A stretch of 64,000 bases of DNA from positions 86,450 through 150,449 of the forward strand of contig QLIY01000323.1 of assembly GCA_003260075.1 (NCBI GenBank), written 5' to 3'. The position numbers and the translations under genes are program-made. Positions 12,555 to 23,900 of the stretch are shown here, one piece after another. The notes under the pieces are model-generated. The model was not told the DNA's origin. It searched no databases and saw only the letters and a list, made by a program, of their open reading frames with translations. Numbering within the stretch: position 1 is the first letter of the stretch; each line of letters begins with the position of its first letter. Source of the stretch: Phallusia mammillata (lineage: Eukaryota; Chordata; Ascidiacea; Phlebobranchia; Ascidiidae).

Positions 12555-13316
12555 CAGGGAGTCGAACCGGAACTGAACCCGAACCCGCGAACCGGTTTGA
12601 GCGGTTAATTTCATTAAACCCGAACCGCTAATTATGATTTCCGAAAAACCCGAACCGAAGTTGAACCCCATATTAAGCGAACTGTGCCTCCGCTTGCTGA
12701 AACCAAACTCGTGGCTGAGCTGTCCAAAACGTAGGTAACTTTACTGCTACAGCATTCTCTGAGTTTGTGGCTTGTGTCATAATGCAAAAATAACGTTTTT
12801 GCACGCTCGGGGTCACCAAATGTAGCGAGGTGTTTATTCGAGGTACATCGTAATAGAATAACACAATGAGCGAATACGCCGCATAAGACGAGAGTCAGAG
12901 AAAGAAGGCAATCTGTCCGGTTCGCTGTAGTATGAAGGCACACGATATAACGGTAGTGAGAGAGGCCGCTACAGTCTGTTTTATATTTTGTGATTTTTTT
13001 AAAACAGCGCACTGAAGAATACGAAAAATAACACTTATAGGGCGTGTCAAAAATTAACAGTAGCCTACACGGGCAAAATTCTTAAGGAGTTTGATAAAGT
13101 CAGGTAGATGATGTTTAGAATTAAATTGAAACGAATGGAAATTTGAACCGGTTTAAAAACCGCAAACCGGTTTGGACCGGATAATTTGCCAAAACCCGAA
13201 CCCGAAAATATCCATTTTTATATCCATTTTTAAAAACCGAACCCGAACCCCTAAAAACAAAACGAAGCGAACCCGAACCGAACCTGAACCCGTATGACAA
13301 GCGGTTCGACTCCTTG
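12555..13316. mobile_element. hAT-type element with CAGGGAGTCGAACC ends
   Basis: A 762-bp element. Left end CAGGGAGTCGAACC (12555-12568) and right end GGTTCGACTCCTTG (13303-13316) are inverted with one mismatch. An exact 8-bp duplication, GTTAAAAC, flanks it at 12547-12554 and 13317-13324. Both subterminal regions are built of short GAACCCGAACC / AACCGGTTT repeats. No transposase ORF. The ORFs inside (12632-13012, 13121-13366) are not conserved-looking. Confidence 0.85.
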
Positions 13317-13324
13317 GTTAAAAC

Positions 13325-13345
13325 CAGGGAGTCGAACCACTTGTT
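13325..13345. mobile_element. Second hAT left terminus abutting the first element
   Basis: Immediately after the right target duplication at 13317-13324, a second CAGGGAGTCGAACC begins, followed by a GGTTCGGGTTC-type subterminal repeat in the opposite orientation. No matching right end was found, so this is a deleted or rearranged copy. Confidence 0.6.
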
Positions 13346-13351
13346 TGGTTT

Positions 13352-14352
13352 TTGGTTCGGGTTCACTTTTTATTGTTTATTTATTGGCTTTGGGTTGTGT
13401 TCCAGTTCGGCCAAAACAAAAACTACTGCAATTGTGCCGTTATATTTTCGTCCACAAATATAAAGTCAGTTACGCAACCAAAAGTTCCCTTTTACATTTT
13501 CATTTTACATCACAGTAAATTAAATGTTTTCTATGTTGTCGCCCTAAACAAAAACACAAATACGTCAGTGCCAGTCGCGTAAGTGTAACTGAAACTAAGT
13601 AGGGACTAAGGTTACCTTACTAACTAGTCCTATAACTAAAAGGTGAGCTGAGTTTCTATTCAAAAATATACTATTTATGTTTTGGAAATATACCTGAATT
13701 TCAATTTATTACAAAAGTGAAAAATATAAACTGAATAGCATGGGGCAAATAAAGTGTATGTATAAAGGTAATTTTCGTTAGAATGCAAACTTTCACATAT
13801 TTTACCTAATTTGCCCTATTATCAGGGTTGCTATCAACATGGAGGGGGGGGGGTTGGTTCGGGTTCACTTTTTATTGTTTATTTATTGGCTTTGGGTTGT
13901 GTTCCAGTTCGGCCAAAACAAAAACTACTGCAATTGTGCCGTTATATTTTCGTCCACAAATATAAAGTCAGTTACGCAACCAAAAGTTCCCTTTTACATT
14001 TTCATTTTACATCACAGTAAATTAAATGTTTTCTATGTTGTCGCCCTAAACAAAAACACAAATACGTCAGTGCCAGTCGCGTAAGTGTAACTGAAACTAA
14101 GTAGGGACTAAGGTTACCTTACTAACTAGTCCTATAACTAAAAGGTGAGCTGAGTTTCTATTCAAAAATATACTATTTATGTTTTGGAAATATACCTGAA
14201 TTTCAATTTATTACAAAAGTGAAAAATATAAACTGAATAGCATGGGGCAAATAAAGTCTAAAGTGTATGTATAAAGGTAATTTTCGTTAGAATGCAAACT
14301 TTCTCATATTTTACCTAATTTGCCCTATTATCAGGGTTGCTATCAACATGGA
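13352..14352. repeat. G-run joint with duplicated allele ends (NHLRC2-ATG101 intergenic)
   Basis: A 10-G run (13844-13853) separates two copies of about 0.5 kb that begin TTGGTTCGGGTTCAC and end TATCAACATGGA. The right copy has a 7-bp tandem expansion (AAAGTCTAAAGTG for AAAGTG). The two ORFs seen in each copy are the same translated repeat and not separate genes. Confidence 0.85.
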
Positions 14353-14869
14353 CCCCGATGTAAAGACAACCGAAAAATTGAATTTTCTCCCCATTGAAAC
14401 AAGCGTTTTTGAACTAATCTTTGCATTAATACGAGCCATGACACATCACATGCCGTAATTTTTGCCAGAAACAATATGTTGTAGCAACGCCTTGTTCGTA
14501 AACTACATATTACAATTCACAACAGCTCAGGTCTATGTTTACTTTTAGTAGGGATTTGACTTGCAATCGTTAAAAATAAGACAAAATAAGGACTCAGGTC
14601 AAAAACTAGGACATTTCTTAGAAATGAGGACAATATATCTTTCTAAGACATTGATCTTCAAAATAAGGACAAATCTTAGAAATAAGGATGGTATGGCAAC
14701 CCTGCCTATTATGTTAGCCTTTTTTTAGTAGTGTGACTGTTTACTTTCCTTGATGCCATATCTTCTTGAAGTATATCCATTATGTTACTGTTTGTTAAAT
14801 ACATTTTTCTATAATAATACAGTTGTTTGGTATGCAAAGAAAGGCTAGAAAGTATCAATTAAACCCAAA
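14353..14869. other. ATG101 upstream region
   Basis: No coding sequence. A run of AATAAGGACA-like direct repeats lies at about 14575-14690. A candidate splice acceptor (ATAATAATACAG) ends about 50 bp before the ATG101 start codon and could serve a 5' UTR intron or trans-splicing. Confidence 0.5.
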
Positions 14870-15556
14870 ATGAATGCTAATTCATATAACATGGAAATTG
14901 TGGTGGAGTGTGGTCAAGTGGAAGAAACAGTTAAAAGCATTTTTCATACAATCCTTCTACATCGGACAACAGGAAAATTTCATTACAAACATGAAGGCAC
15001 CTACTCTATTGGCACTGTAGGAACAGAAGATGTGGATTGTGAGTACATTGATTTCACCTATGTCAGAGTGGCATCAGAGTCCCTGAGTCAAACGGTGTCT
15101 GAACATGCTGCTCTGTTTTGTGAACAACTACAGAAAAACACAAGCAATGATTGTGCAATGGGAACAATAACGCTGGAGTTTTATCAGAAGAGAAGAAGCA
15201 GGTGGCCATTTAATGATGAGTCTGTTCCCTGGGAGATGTGGAACTTGCACATCACCGAGAGGATGCTACAGGGAGAAGCTGAGCGCACAATCGCTAGGGA
15301 GACAGCAGGCACTAGACTCTGTGAAAAAGTTACATCCATAGTTGAAGCTGTTGGTCGGTATGACTTTGTCCCGAAAATGCCAACCCAAAGTGACTTGTCT
15401 TTGGTGTTTGACACATCCATGACTGATGTACAACCCTACTTGTTTAAAATCCGATACAATTTTGGAGATGTTGGATTCACAAACACTCCAGATAGTAAAG
15501 CAACTAATGTTGGCTTTACTGTGCGGAGACTTTTCAGGGACACCCTTACATTGTAA
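14870..15556 (+). CDS. ATG101: Autophagy-related protein 101, single exon
   Basis: HORMA-domain subunit of the ULK1/ATG1 complex. In animals it pairs with the ATG13 HORMA domain, stabilises it and recruits downstream autophagy factors at the initiation site. The 228-aa product is slightly longer than vertebrate ATG101 (218 aa) and aligns throughout. Recognisable blocks are LLHRTTGKFHYK, EGTYSIGTVGTEDVDCEYID, the WF finger SRWPF (Trp112, Phe114) used for downstream recruitment, PKMPTQSDL, and VQPYLFKI. The C-terminus RRLFRDTLTL matches the family end. The coding region has no intron, unlike its neighbours. The ATG at 14870 precedes the conserved N-terminal strand. MFSD13A begins 575 bp downstream on the same strand. 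Confidence 0.95.
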   Translation: MNANSYNMEIVVECGQVEETVKSIFHTILLHRTTGKFHYKHEGTYSIGTVGTEDVDCEYIDFTYVRVASESLSQTVSEHAALFCEQLQKNTSNDCAMGTITLEFYQKRRSRWPFNDESVPWEMWNLHITERMLQGEAERTIARETAGTRLCEKVTSIVEAVGRYDFVPKMPTQSDLSLVFDTSMTDVQPYLFKIRYNFGDVGFTNTPDSKATNVGFTVRRLFRDTLTL

Positions 15557-16131
15557 TTTAAAGCTACGCATGCAACTGCAATATTTGTTTTTCATGTGAT
15601 TGTTTTTACCCTTGGACCAACAAAAAAGTTTGTCAATGTGGCACTAAAAACAGTCTTTTTATCTGTTGTCGCAAATAACATTAGATAACAGAACAGTAGA
15701 CTTTGTCTTTAAAAAAGGAGTTTTGATTTTAATATGATTTGAGATAGCTGAGCATAAATACCTATGTTATTGACTTTTGTCTATAAGCAAAACTAGAATT
15801 TTATCCCTGCTTGACCAAAATTGTATTTTTATGTGTGTAAGTATTACAATTTAGAACAAAGTTATATGAAAATGCTGACAACACACTAAGTTGTAAAGAG
15901 GTTTCAATTTATGTATATTATGTTGAATATTTGTTCCCACTTGTTCTTATTTTCACGCAACAGACTTTTTCCATTATATATTGTTACTGTCGAATTTCTT
16001 TTCTTTATTGTATGTGATTTTTTTTTCCAGATACCAATCCATTCTTACATTCCATATATACTGTAATCCTAGTAAGATGTACAGCTTTGTATTTACTTAA
16101 GCAATAATGAACCCTCAGCTGCTCATCAAAA
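15557..16131. other. ATG101 3' flank and MFSD13A upstream region
   Basis: No gene seen. A polypyrimidine acceptor (TTTTTTTTCCAG, ending about 16030) lies about 100 bp before the MFSD13A start codon, a candidate 5' UTR or trans-splice acceptor. Confidence 0.5.
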
Positions 16132-18912
16132 ATGTTTCTGCAATCCGTTCCTGTGCTCTATGGAAGTATGACACTCTTCCTCACAGTGGTACACAATGTG
16201 TTTCTTCTCTACTATGTAGACATGTTTGTTTCCATATATCGGATTGACAAACTTTCATTTTGGATTGGAGAGGTTTGTATTTTCACATAAAAAAAGTCCT
16301 TTTAGTATGTTCTGTCATTAACTGTAGCTATTTTAGCATTTAGGCAGGGGTTCTGCAATGCAAACTATTAACTTTTCTGTGTTGTGGTTAACGTGCTTCA
16401 TTTTATTGCATTAGTCACCAATTTAATATCACTGATATGACAGGTGCTTTAAACCAAAATATCTGTGGTTTGTCAAAAAACTACTTACATATTGTGAAAC
16501 TACACAGTTAAAGGGAATAAGTTGCTTCAAATAGTTATACTTTTCATTTCAAGTTAATTTTTCTGATATGGAACTCTGTGAATGACCCTCTATTTGGATG
16601 GATTAGTGATCGAGCTCTGCTTCAGCCATCAAACAAGAAATCAACCCATCACAATGTTGTACACAGCAGATTGGAAAGTTTATCTCGTACAGGGCCACTT
16701 TTTGCCATCTCCTTTGCATTGTTTTGGATTCCCTGGCTTCCACCAGCTGTTCAGTTTACAATATGTCTTTGTCTTTATGATGGATTTCTTACTTCAGTCG
16801 ACCTTCAACATACTGCACTTTTGGCAGACCTTGCTGTTCATGCAAAAGACAGGTATAAAATCTAGGAACTGCTGCATGGTAAAAGTATAAATTAGTATCA
16901 TGCCTTTGTTTACATGTTTACAAATATATATTTTTCTGGACAACAAATTAGCTTTTTTCCTGCTTTTTCTTTACCAGAGCAAAGCTCAACAAATGGTGTT
17001 CAATCTTTAGTGTGTGTGGCTCTGTCAGTGTATTTTTATCATACATGTTTTGGAACAAGCAGTACATTTTTAAATTCCAGGTAATACAATTGCCACATTG
17101 CTGTCTAACCAAGTAAACAATTAAACTTTGATTTGTTTTTTTTTCAGTCTTTTTGCATGGTTCTTGCCTTTATATCAGTAGTTGGGTTTTTGTTGACCAC
17201 CCAAATGCTTTTAAGACTATACAAATCTCAACACAATTTCAACCATGCAAACATTGGAAAAGATCAACATAATTATTCAGGTGATATTCTTTCTAAATTT
17301 CATTGCCCTTTTTCCTTCCAATTTTGACGTTAAATGCATTTATGTACAGTTTCCACTAATGAGTCCAAATCCAGCACTGGTTTAAAAAAGTATGTCACAC
17401 AACTTGCCTCAAATCACAATTTTAGATATTTTGCATCAATGAACTTGCTGCAGGTAAGTTACCATGTCCTTTGTCTGTTATCGTAATAAATGCAGATGTT
17501 TTTTTCGTGAAGGTGTTTCACTGTCATTTTAACAGCAACTTTTTTCCTTTGTTTCTTGATGCTCTTGTGGGTGATGCAATAGCCCCCGGAATGGGCCCAT
17601 TTCTTATAGGTATGTAACACTGCTGTTTACAAGTTCAAAACTTGATGTTGTATTATTTGTTTACAGGAATCTCATTTGTTCTTCCTCACATAAACAACAT
17701 ATACTTTCTTGGTTTGTGTGAACGCCATGGAGTCTATCTGGTAATCCAATGGCTTTTCTATGTCAAGTTGAGTTTAGCAGTCTTCATGCTTTTAATGGGC
17801 TCCAACAGTGTTTGGCTTCTGTGTATTTTTATAGCAAGGTAAAACATCTCCTATTGTTGTTTAAAGTTTTCTTCCGCATGAGTTTTGACTAAAGCATTTT
17901 TGCATTTGCAGTAATCGCGTGTTTACGGAAGGAACTTGCAAACTTCTTAATCTAGTTGTTTCTGATTTGGTGGATGGGGGGGGGGGTTCTGCATGAGTTT
18001 TGACTTAAGATTTTTGCATTTGCAGTAATCGCGTGTTTACCGAAGGAACTTGCAAACTTCTTAATCTAGTTGTTTCTGATTTGGTGGATGAAGACTGTGT
18101 GCGTTACAAACGTGATCAGGCAGCATCTGCTGTGCTCTTTGGCATGTCATCTCTTCTTGCAAAACCAGGACAAACACTTGCCCCCCTCGTAGGGACTTGG
18201 CTGCTTGCTGTGTATACAGGTAATGAGTGGAGTTTTATTAAATTAAAATTGTATACTTGGTATTGGAAATATGTTTTATAGCTTTATATGGTGAATTCTA
18301 GTTCATAAATTCTACGATATGAACCAAGGCTAAAATGTTGAACTATGATTGTGCATATGAGTCTTACAATATATACAGCTGTAAAACCAGGCTGTGCTAG
18401 ACCCAAAATTGTGGGTTAAATAATCATTTTGCTTTTTTAGTAGTGGTTAAAGAAAATCATAATAAATTTGCAACAATTGTTGCTATTGGGGGGGGGGATA
18501 TGAGTCTTACAATATATACACCACATACCAACTAGCTGTAAAACCAGGCTGTGCTGGACCCAAAATTGTGGGTTAAATAATCATTTTGCTTTTTTTGTAG
18601 TGGTTAAAGAAAATCATAATAAATTTGCAACAATTGTTGCTATTTCCCTCATTGTGGCCACATTCAAACTTTGATGAGTTTTTTTTTGTTTTAGGTGAAG
18701 ACATTTTTCAAACTAACTCCAAAAAAGTAGCTGACCCTGGACTAACAAGTGGTTGGATGTCAAAACGAGATGCATGTTTTATGATTCTTGTGGCGATACC
18801 AATTTTCTGCTCATTGCTGCAACTTGTAGCTTGGAGTAAATTTACCCTTAAGGGAGCACGCTTGAGTGAGATTAAATCTGTCCGCTTACAAATGGAGGAC
18901 GATTATGTCTAA
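16132..18912 (+). CDS. MFSD13A: MFSD13A / TMEM180-like multi-pass membrane protein (9 exons)
   Basis: Major-facilitator-fold protein of the TMEM180 family; the transported substrate is not established. Exons: 16132-16272, 16554-16852, 16978-17080, 17148-17280, 17350-17453, 17513-17609, 17667-17838, 18026-18219, 18695-18912, giving 486 aa. Family blocks are clear: [18 protein letters not shown] in the first membrane segment, [17 protein letters not shown] (the MFS loop-2/3 signature region), [71 protein letters not shown], and a C-terminal [17 protein letters not shown]. About twelve hydrophobic segments are expected. Exon 8 is present twice because of a G-run joint; the intact one is at 18026. 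The first copy (17912-17975) is cut off by the G run and should not be counted. Confidence 0.93.
17872..18091. repeat. G-run joint with duplicated allele ends (MFSD13A exon 8)
   Basis: An 11-G run (17976-17986) separates two copies of the intron 7 end and the start of exon 8. The left exon copy stops after codons for VVSDLVD. The coding parts differ only by ACG/ACC. Confidence 0.85.
18355..18643. repeat. G-run joint with duplicated allele ends (MFSD13A intron 8)
   Basis: A 10-G run (18488-18497) separates two copies from ATATGAGTCTTAC to GTTGCTATT. The right copy has a 15-16 bp extra segment (about CACCACATACCAACTA). Confidence 0.85.
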
Positions 18913-19243
18913 AACTAAAAAAATACTTTTTACCCAAAGAACATGTCTGAAGCTTTTAAAGGCACATTTTATGTGTTTTTTAGGATAAACTTTTGTGTCT
19001 TTTAAGGTGTGTAATAGGTTTTTAACTGTTAGTTTCTAATTGATCTTTTTTCTTATAAATGACCAGTTCTTTGGTTAATGGCAGTTTTTAGCTACAGTAT
19101 GTATTTTAATCCTTGTTATTATGCCTCAATGATTATGGTGGAAGGTCAGTGAAAAAAATACAGTTCTGTTGCCTTTATATCGCCATGTTAAGACAAATTG
19201 TCTTATATGCAAAACTGTAAGGTTTTTTCGTCATTCAGCAAGC

Positions 19244-19430
19244 TTTAAAATCCTTGTTATATGCACTATTAATTATAATGGGAACTTGTGTCAGTAGTAA
19301 AGTTTGTCCACCTCGTTTTGCCTTGAAATGTTTGATGGATTTGGAGGGGGGGGGGACTTTAAAATCCTTGTTATGTGCACTGTTAATTATAATGGGAACT
19401 TGTGTCAGTAGTTATGCCTTGTGTGATGCA
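19244..19430. repeat. G-run joint with partly duplicated ends
   Basis: A 10-G run (19346-19355). Both sides carry CTTTAAAATCCTTGTTAT followed by the same 35 bp up to GTGTCAGTAG. After that the left side continues with about 50 bp (TAAAGTTTGTCC...) not seen on the right, so the alleles differ structurally here. Confidence 0.7.
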
Positions 19431-19850
19431 AAATCATTGTTAAAACAAGTTTTGCAGTACAGCAAATTTCGACTAGTTTGCATTTTTTTTACTGTTTTAT
19501 CTAGTTTGTCACATATCTATTCTGTATTCTTTATGAAAATTTGTTAGGTGCCACTGATTGTTATTGTTGTTTCTTTTGCCTGTTTGGTGACCAAATATTC
19601 TGCCTTGACATTTCTTTGTGATTTTACTGTTTTCTGTGCTTGTTGTGCAGTATGAATTATTAGGGTTCCAAGAGTTTTTATTACAAAGACTGTGTTAATT
19701 GTAACTTATGATTTGAAGCAAAACTTGTATTTAACCACTGCAAAGCATTATAAGTGGTACTTGTGTTTTAAGTTAAATTCATTCGAAGCAAGATTGTATT
19801 ATCAAAATTGTTATTTGTCAAATAGTAGCAGTCTTTGTTGAATATGAGCT

Positions 19851-20084
19851 TAGGAAAATCAAAAGACCACTGAAATATTTTGTTCTCAATTTATGTATTG
19901 GATCTTAAAAAATTGGTATTTGTTTGTTGTGTTTGGTTGTTTATTCTTTTATTTATGTTTGGGGGGGGGGGATTAAGAAAATCAAAAGACCACTGAAATA
20001 TTTTGTTTTCAATTTATGTATTGGATCTTAAAAAAATGGTATTTGTTTGTTGTGTTTGGTTGTTTATTCTTTTATTTATGTTTG
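19851..20084. repeat. G-run joint with duplicated allele ends
   Basis: An 11-G run (19961-19971) separates two copies of about 110 bp from AAAATCAAAAGACCACTG to TTTATTTATGTTT. Confidence 0.85.
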
Positions 20085-20969
20085 AGTGTGGGAAATCTGG
20101 TGTTAAACTGAAAAAAAAGTGTCTACTGCCTGCCATGGTAGTTTCCGTGTTGGTATGAAGGAAAAGTTTCTCTTGAATTGTTTTACTTCTTTTTGTAAGA
20201 TAAAGTGCAATAAAGAGATGCTGTATAATCTGAAGTAAAATGTATGGTGCAAAGAAAAGCTTAATGCTAAGTCACAGGGGTGGCTTAGCCGCCATGTCTT
20301 CGCAATGTTATTGGTTATAATCATGCATTTGCCACTTGTGTTTCCGTGAGTTAACTTCGGTCACATTGCTCAGGCTCATACCAAGAGGAACCCGAGGTTA
20401 AACCAGAGTAGACTGTTATGTGGTCTCTGGTTGAACTAAATCGAAGTCACCAACCCCCAAGTTGATAAAAGCACGCAATGATTAACTATTTGAAAAACTT
20501 TAGATCAATCCCTCCTAGGTTCAACCATCACCCCGAACTTCAGGGCATGCATTTGTAAGGATTTTGTAGTGTGCATTGTTATCACAACGTGTTAAAAATT
20601 GGCATAGGAGCTACTCGCTCACTCTCACCTGCAAACGTCGGTTGGGAAATTAATCTTTACCAGTTTTAATAATATTAAAGTAGATTCCGGGGTTGTGTGT
20701 TGTAACGATCTGCCACAACATAGGTATTTTTTTTATTTTTTTTGCTGTTTAGAAAATGTTTTGCAGCTGACAGAATTTTTAAAAAAATATGATTTCTATG
20801 TCGAAAACACATGGCAATTTTAACTTACGTTTGTAAACAGAACTATCTGCATTTCGTTGCGGTAGATTATTGTAGGTGCGAGTGGTAAAAAAATGCAAAA
20901 TATTTCTAAATGTTTGTGTTAAAAATATTACAGCAAAATATAAGATTTTTGTAACCGTTTCACGAAAAC

Positions 20970-23900
20970 ATGGCAAAGAAAAAGAAAGGTTTGGCTGATA
21001 AAGTTCGACAGTCAAAACTGAACAAAAAGTCTTCACACACCTTGGACAAAGTTCGTAATAACCCGTTTGAGATTAAAATAAACAAGCAAAAGCACAACAT
21101 CATAGGAAGAAAAACAAAACATGACAGAGGTCTGCCAGGAGTTTCAAAGTCCAAAGCAAATAAAAAGGTGGAACTTCATTTCATTTACAAGCAAAGCAGC
21201 CATATGTGCTTCTTTTTAACAACAAGTTTTTTATTTGTTTAGTTTTTTATTTTGTTGTTTTACTTGTTTTTTGATGTATTCTAATAGAGAAAAGACACAT
21301 TGCTAAAAGAGTACAAGCAAAGAAACAAGACAAATGCCATTCGAGATGAAAGATTTGGAAATGATGATTCCCAACTAAGCCTTGAAGAAAAAATGTTGCA
21401 GCGATTTTCACTTGAAAGGAAAAAGAAACATGAAAAAATGGCTCAATTTAAGTAAGCTACTTTGATCCCTTGTTTTATGTTTTTTCATACTTTTTATTCT
21501 TGTACAGCTTAAATGAAGATGAAGACCTCACACATTTGGGTCAATCACTTTCCAACATTGAGAAATTTGATGACTATGAGGGGAGTGACAATGAGGAGGA
21601 AAGTGGGACGATATCAGGTGAGAAATAAGTTGAACAAATCAGTGTTTTTCGTACAGCTTACATATCTTTTTAGAATTCAGGATTAAGAATAAGTGTTGCA
21701 TAAACGATTAAAGGATCTAATGTGTAGTTTCCAGTAGAAACTCATTTGTTATTCAATTAGTTTTGTCTGAAGAGTTCATTATTGTTCCAATAAAATTTTG
21801 CGTGACAAAATATTCAAGTGCCATTGGTTTCAATTGATAGGGGGGGGGGTTTTTGTCTCAAGAGTTCATTATTGTTCCAAAAAAAATTTTGCGTGACAAA
21901 ATATTCAAGTGCCATTGGTTTCAATTGATAAAATCTCTCTATTATGGGAGGAACATGAGCAATTTGATCAAACTAGATAGTTAAGTTGTGTAAGAACATG
22001 TGCCACATGGCTTGCCATTTTATTTTAATACATTCAAGTTCAAACTTAATGTGTAACCTTTTACCAGGGGAATATGTAACCCATGCTCATTTTGGTGGAG
22101 GAATATTTAGCAAAAAAGAAGATGGTGATGAGGTTGATCAGAATGATGAATCTCGCTCCAGAAAAGATATTATTGATGAAATAATTGCCAAATCCAAAAA
22201 AGCCAAAGTGTGTTTAAGAAAATTTTTGAAATAGATTTCTCATTTTTTTGGAATAACCATCTGCATGTTTGTTTTTTCACAGTATGAAAAACAAGCCACA
22301 AAAGAAAAGTCTGATGAATTGAGGGACAAACTTGATGATACTTGGAATGACTTTGAAAAACTGCTTAGACCTTCATTAAGAACAAACAGAGGTAGCATTT
22401 ATAACCTGTTGGCAGAACATACTCTCACTGAATTGAATCCACACTTAGCTTGAGATTCCTACTGTTGTGGTTCATGTCAAACCATACATTTAGACAAAGA
22501 AACTGCCAGGGAAAGTTCATGGCCTGATGACTATGACATGACAGTCAAACAGATGCTGTATGAAAGAAAGGTTGCCCCAACTGAAAAGTATGAGTAAATG
22601 GTTTTTTGTTGTTTCGGTTTTTAGTTCAATGATAAATTCCATGTGAATAATGAAACAGTTTTCTTAGTTTTTTTTTCCAATGCTAGTGGATAGTTTTTCC
22701 TGTCAAATTAAGTTATTCTTTAAATTATATTTGTGCTAAAATCCACCCTTGTTGTTGTTACAAGTTTGAGTTTCAATTTTCAATTTCAACACTTAAACAT
22801 GCAGATTTGTGCAGGCTTTAAGTAGATGTGCTGTGTAATGGAGTAGCTAAACCAAAATAATTGAAAAGTAAGGTACGGTAATGATGTATATTTTATATTT
22901 TTAAAATTTTCACAGGGTGAAAACTGAAGAGGAATTAAAACTGGAGCAAGAAGAGGCAAGGAAAGCAGAAGAGGAAAGTCGAATTAGAAGGATGCAAGCA
23001 GACTTTGTTGAAGGAGGACCCAAAACTCAACATCAATCTGCCGATGCTTTGGAGGAGGAGTAATTATTTAACCCTTGTTATTTTGTCTTAACAAATTAAC
23101 ATTTTTACAAGTGTGCATGAACAAAACACTTTCATTAATAACAACTGATTGCTTTGGTCATTTTTGTGAAATCTGTGGAAATTCATTAAATTTTATTGAG
23201 TGATTTATTTTAGTTACTATGTGAGTGAGCCATTGGGTGAAGATATCGAACCACTTTCATTTGGACAAAATGAAGATGAAGATTCAAACAATGATGATGA
23301 GGTATAACATTTACAGCCAAGAGAGTCCCAGCCCAAGTGTAAAAATCATCAAGTTTAGTTGTCCTGGTTGTCCCATATTATATTACAAGGCATTAAATAT
23401 TCTTAAATAATTGAAATAATTCCTTTTTGGTTCGAAAGAGCACCATGTTTTTTCTCTTTTTCTTGTGGAATTTTTCATTCACTTATGGCATAAAATGTTT
23501 GGCCAACGATGACTGTTGCTTGTGCTTTGTTTGATTCTTTTTTCCTTCAACAGTAATCTGTATCTGGTTTGTAAATGATACAATTCATGAAACAATTAAA
23601 GTAAGCCAGGTCTATTTACCGAATCAAGCCCCTTTAAAAAATATGAAGTAATTATTTTAGCACAAGTATATTACCTGCAATACACCATACCGTGATTCAT
23701 ATTTAAGTATTCTATGATCACTGTACTGCATGAAGCTTCAGGGCTAGTCCCCATAATAAATGTATCTTAGTTTATTAACTAATAATGAAAGTTTTGCAAT
23801 ATGCCAACATGTACATAAGGTTTGTAGTGTACAAAGAATGCCGGTTTAAATCTCCTCTTTTTAAATTTGATTGCCTAGTTTCACCAAAAATACCTTTTGG

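Larger units (their letters stand above)
10403..12723. repeat. G-run joint duplicating the NHLRC2 last exon and 3' flank
   Basis: A 10-G run (11562-11571) separates two copies of about 1.15 kb that include the end of intron 11, the whole last exon and the 3' flank. The copies differ by rare substitutions, one whole-codon indel and two short intron indels. This is too similar for an old duplication and fits the pattern at the other G-run joints, so it is best read as two alleles in tandem. Confidence 0.85.
18913..20969. other. MFSD13A 3' flank and NOP14 upstream region
   Basis: About 2 kb with no convincing coding sequence. Two G-run joints lie within it. Splice acceptors of the form TTTGCTGTTTAG and TGTTTTGCAG end at about 20752 and 20765, 200 bp before the NOP14 start codon. 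Confidence 0.6.

Noticed and set aside
13301-13316. GCGGTTCGACTCC looks like a tRNA T-arm (GGTTCGANTCC).
   Set aside because: It is the right inverted end of the hAT element at 12555-13316, followed by its 8-bp target duplication. No acceptor stem or anticodon arm can be built around it.
13294-14084. Paired ORFs repeated at 13294/13811 and 13352/13839 as a small gene family.
   Set aside because: They are the same sequence repeated by the G-run joint, and are repeat-derived with no conserved features.
17912-17975. An alternative MFSD13A exon 8.
   Set aside because: It is the truncated left copy of exon 8 at a G-run joint; the sequence stops at the G run without a donor.
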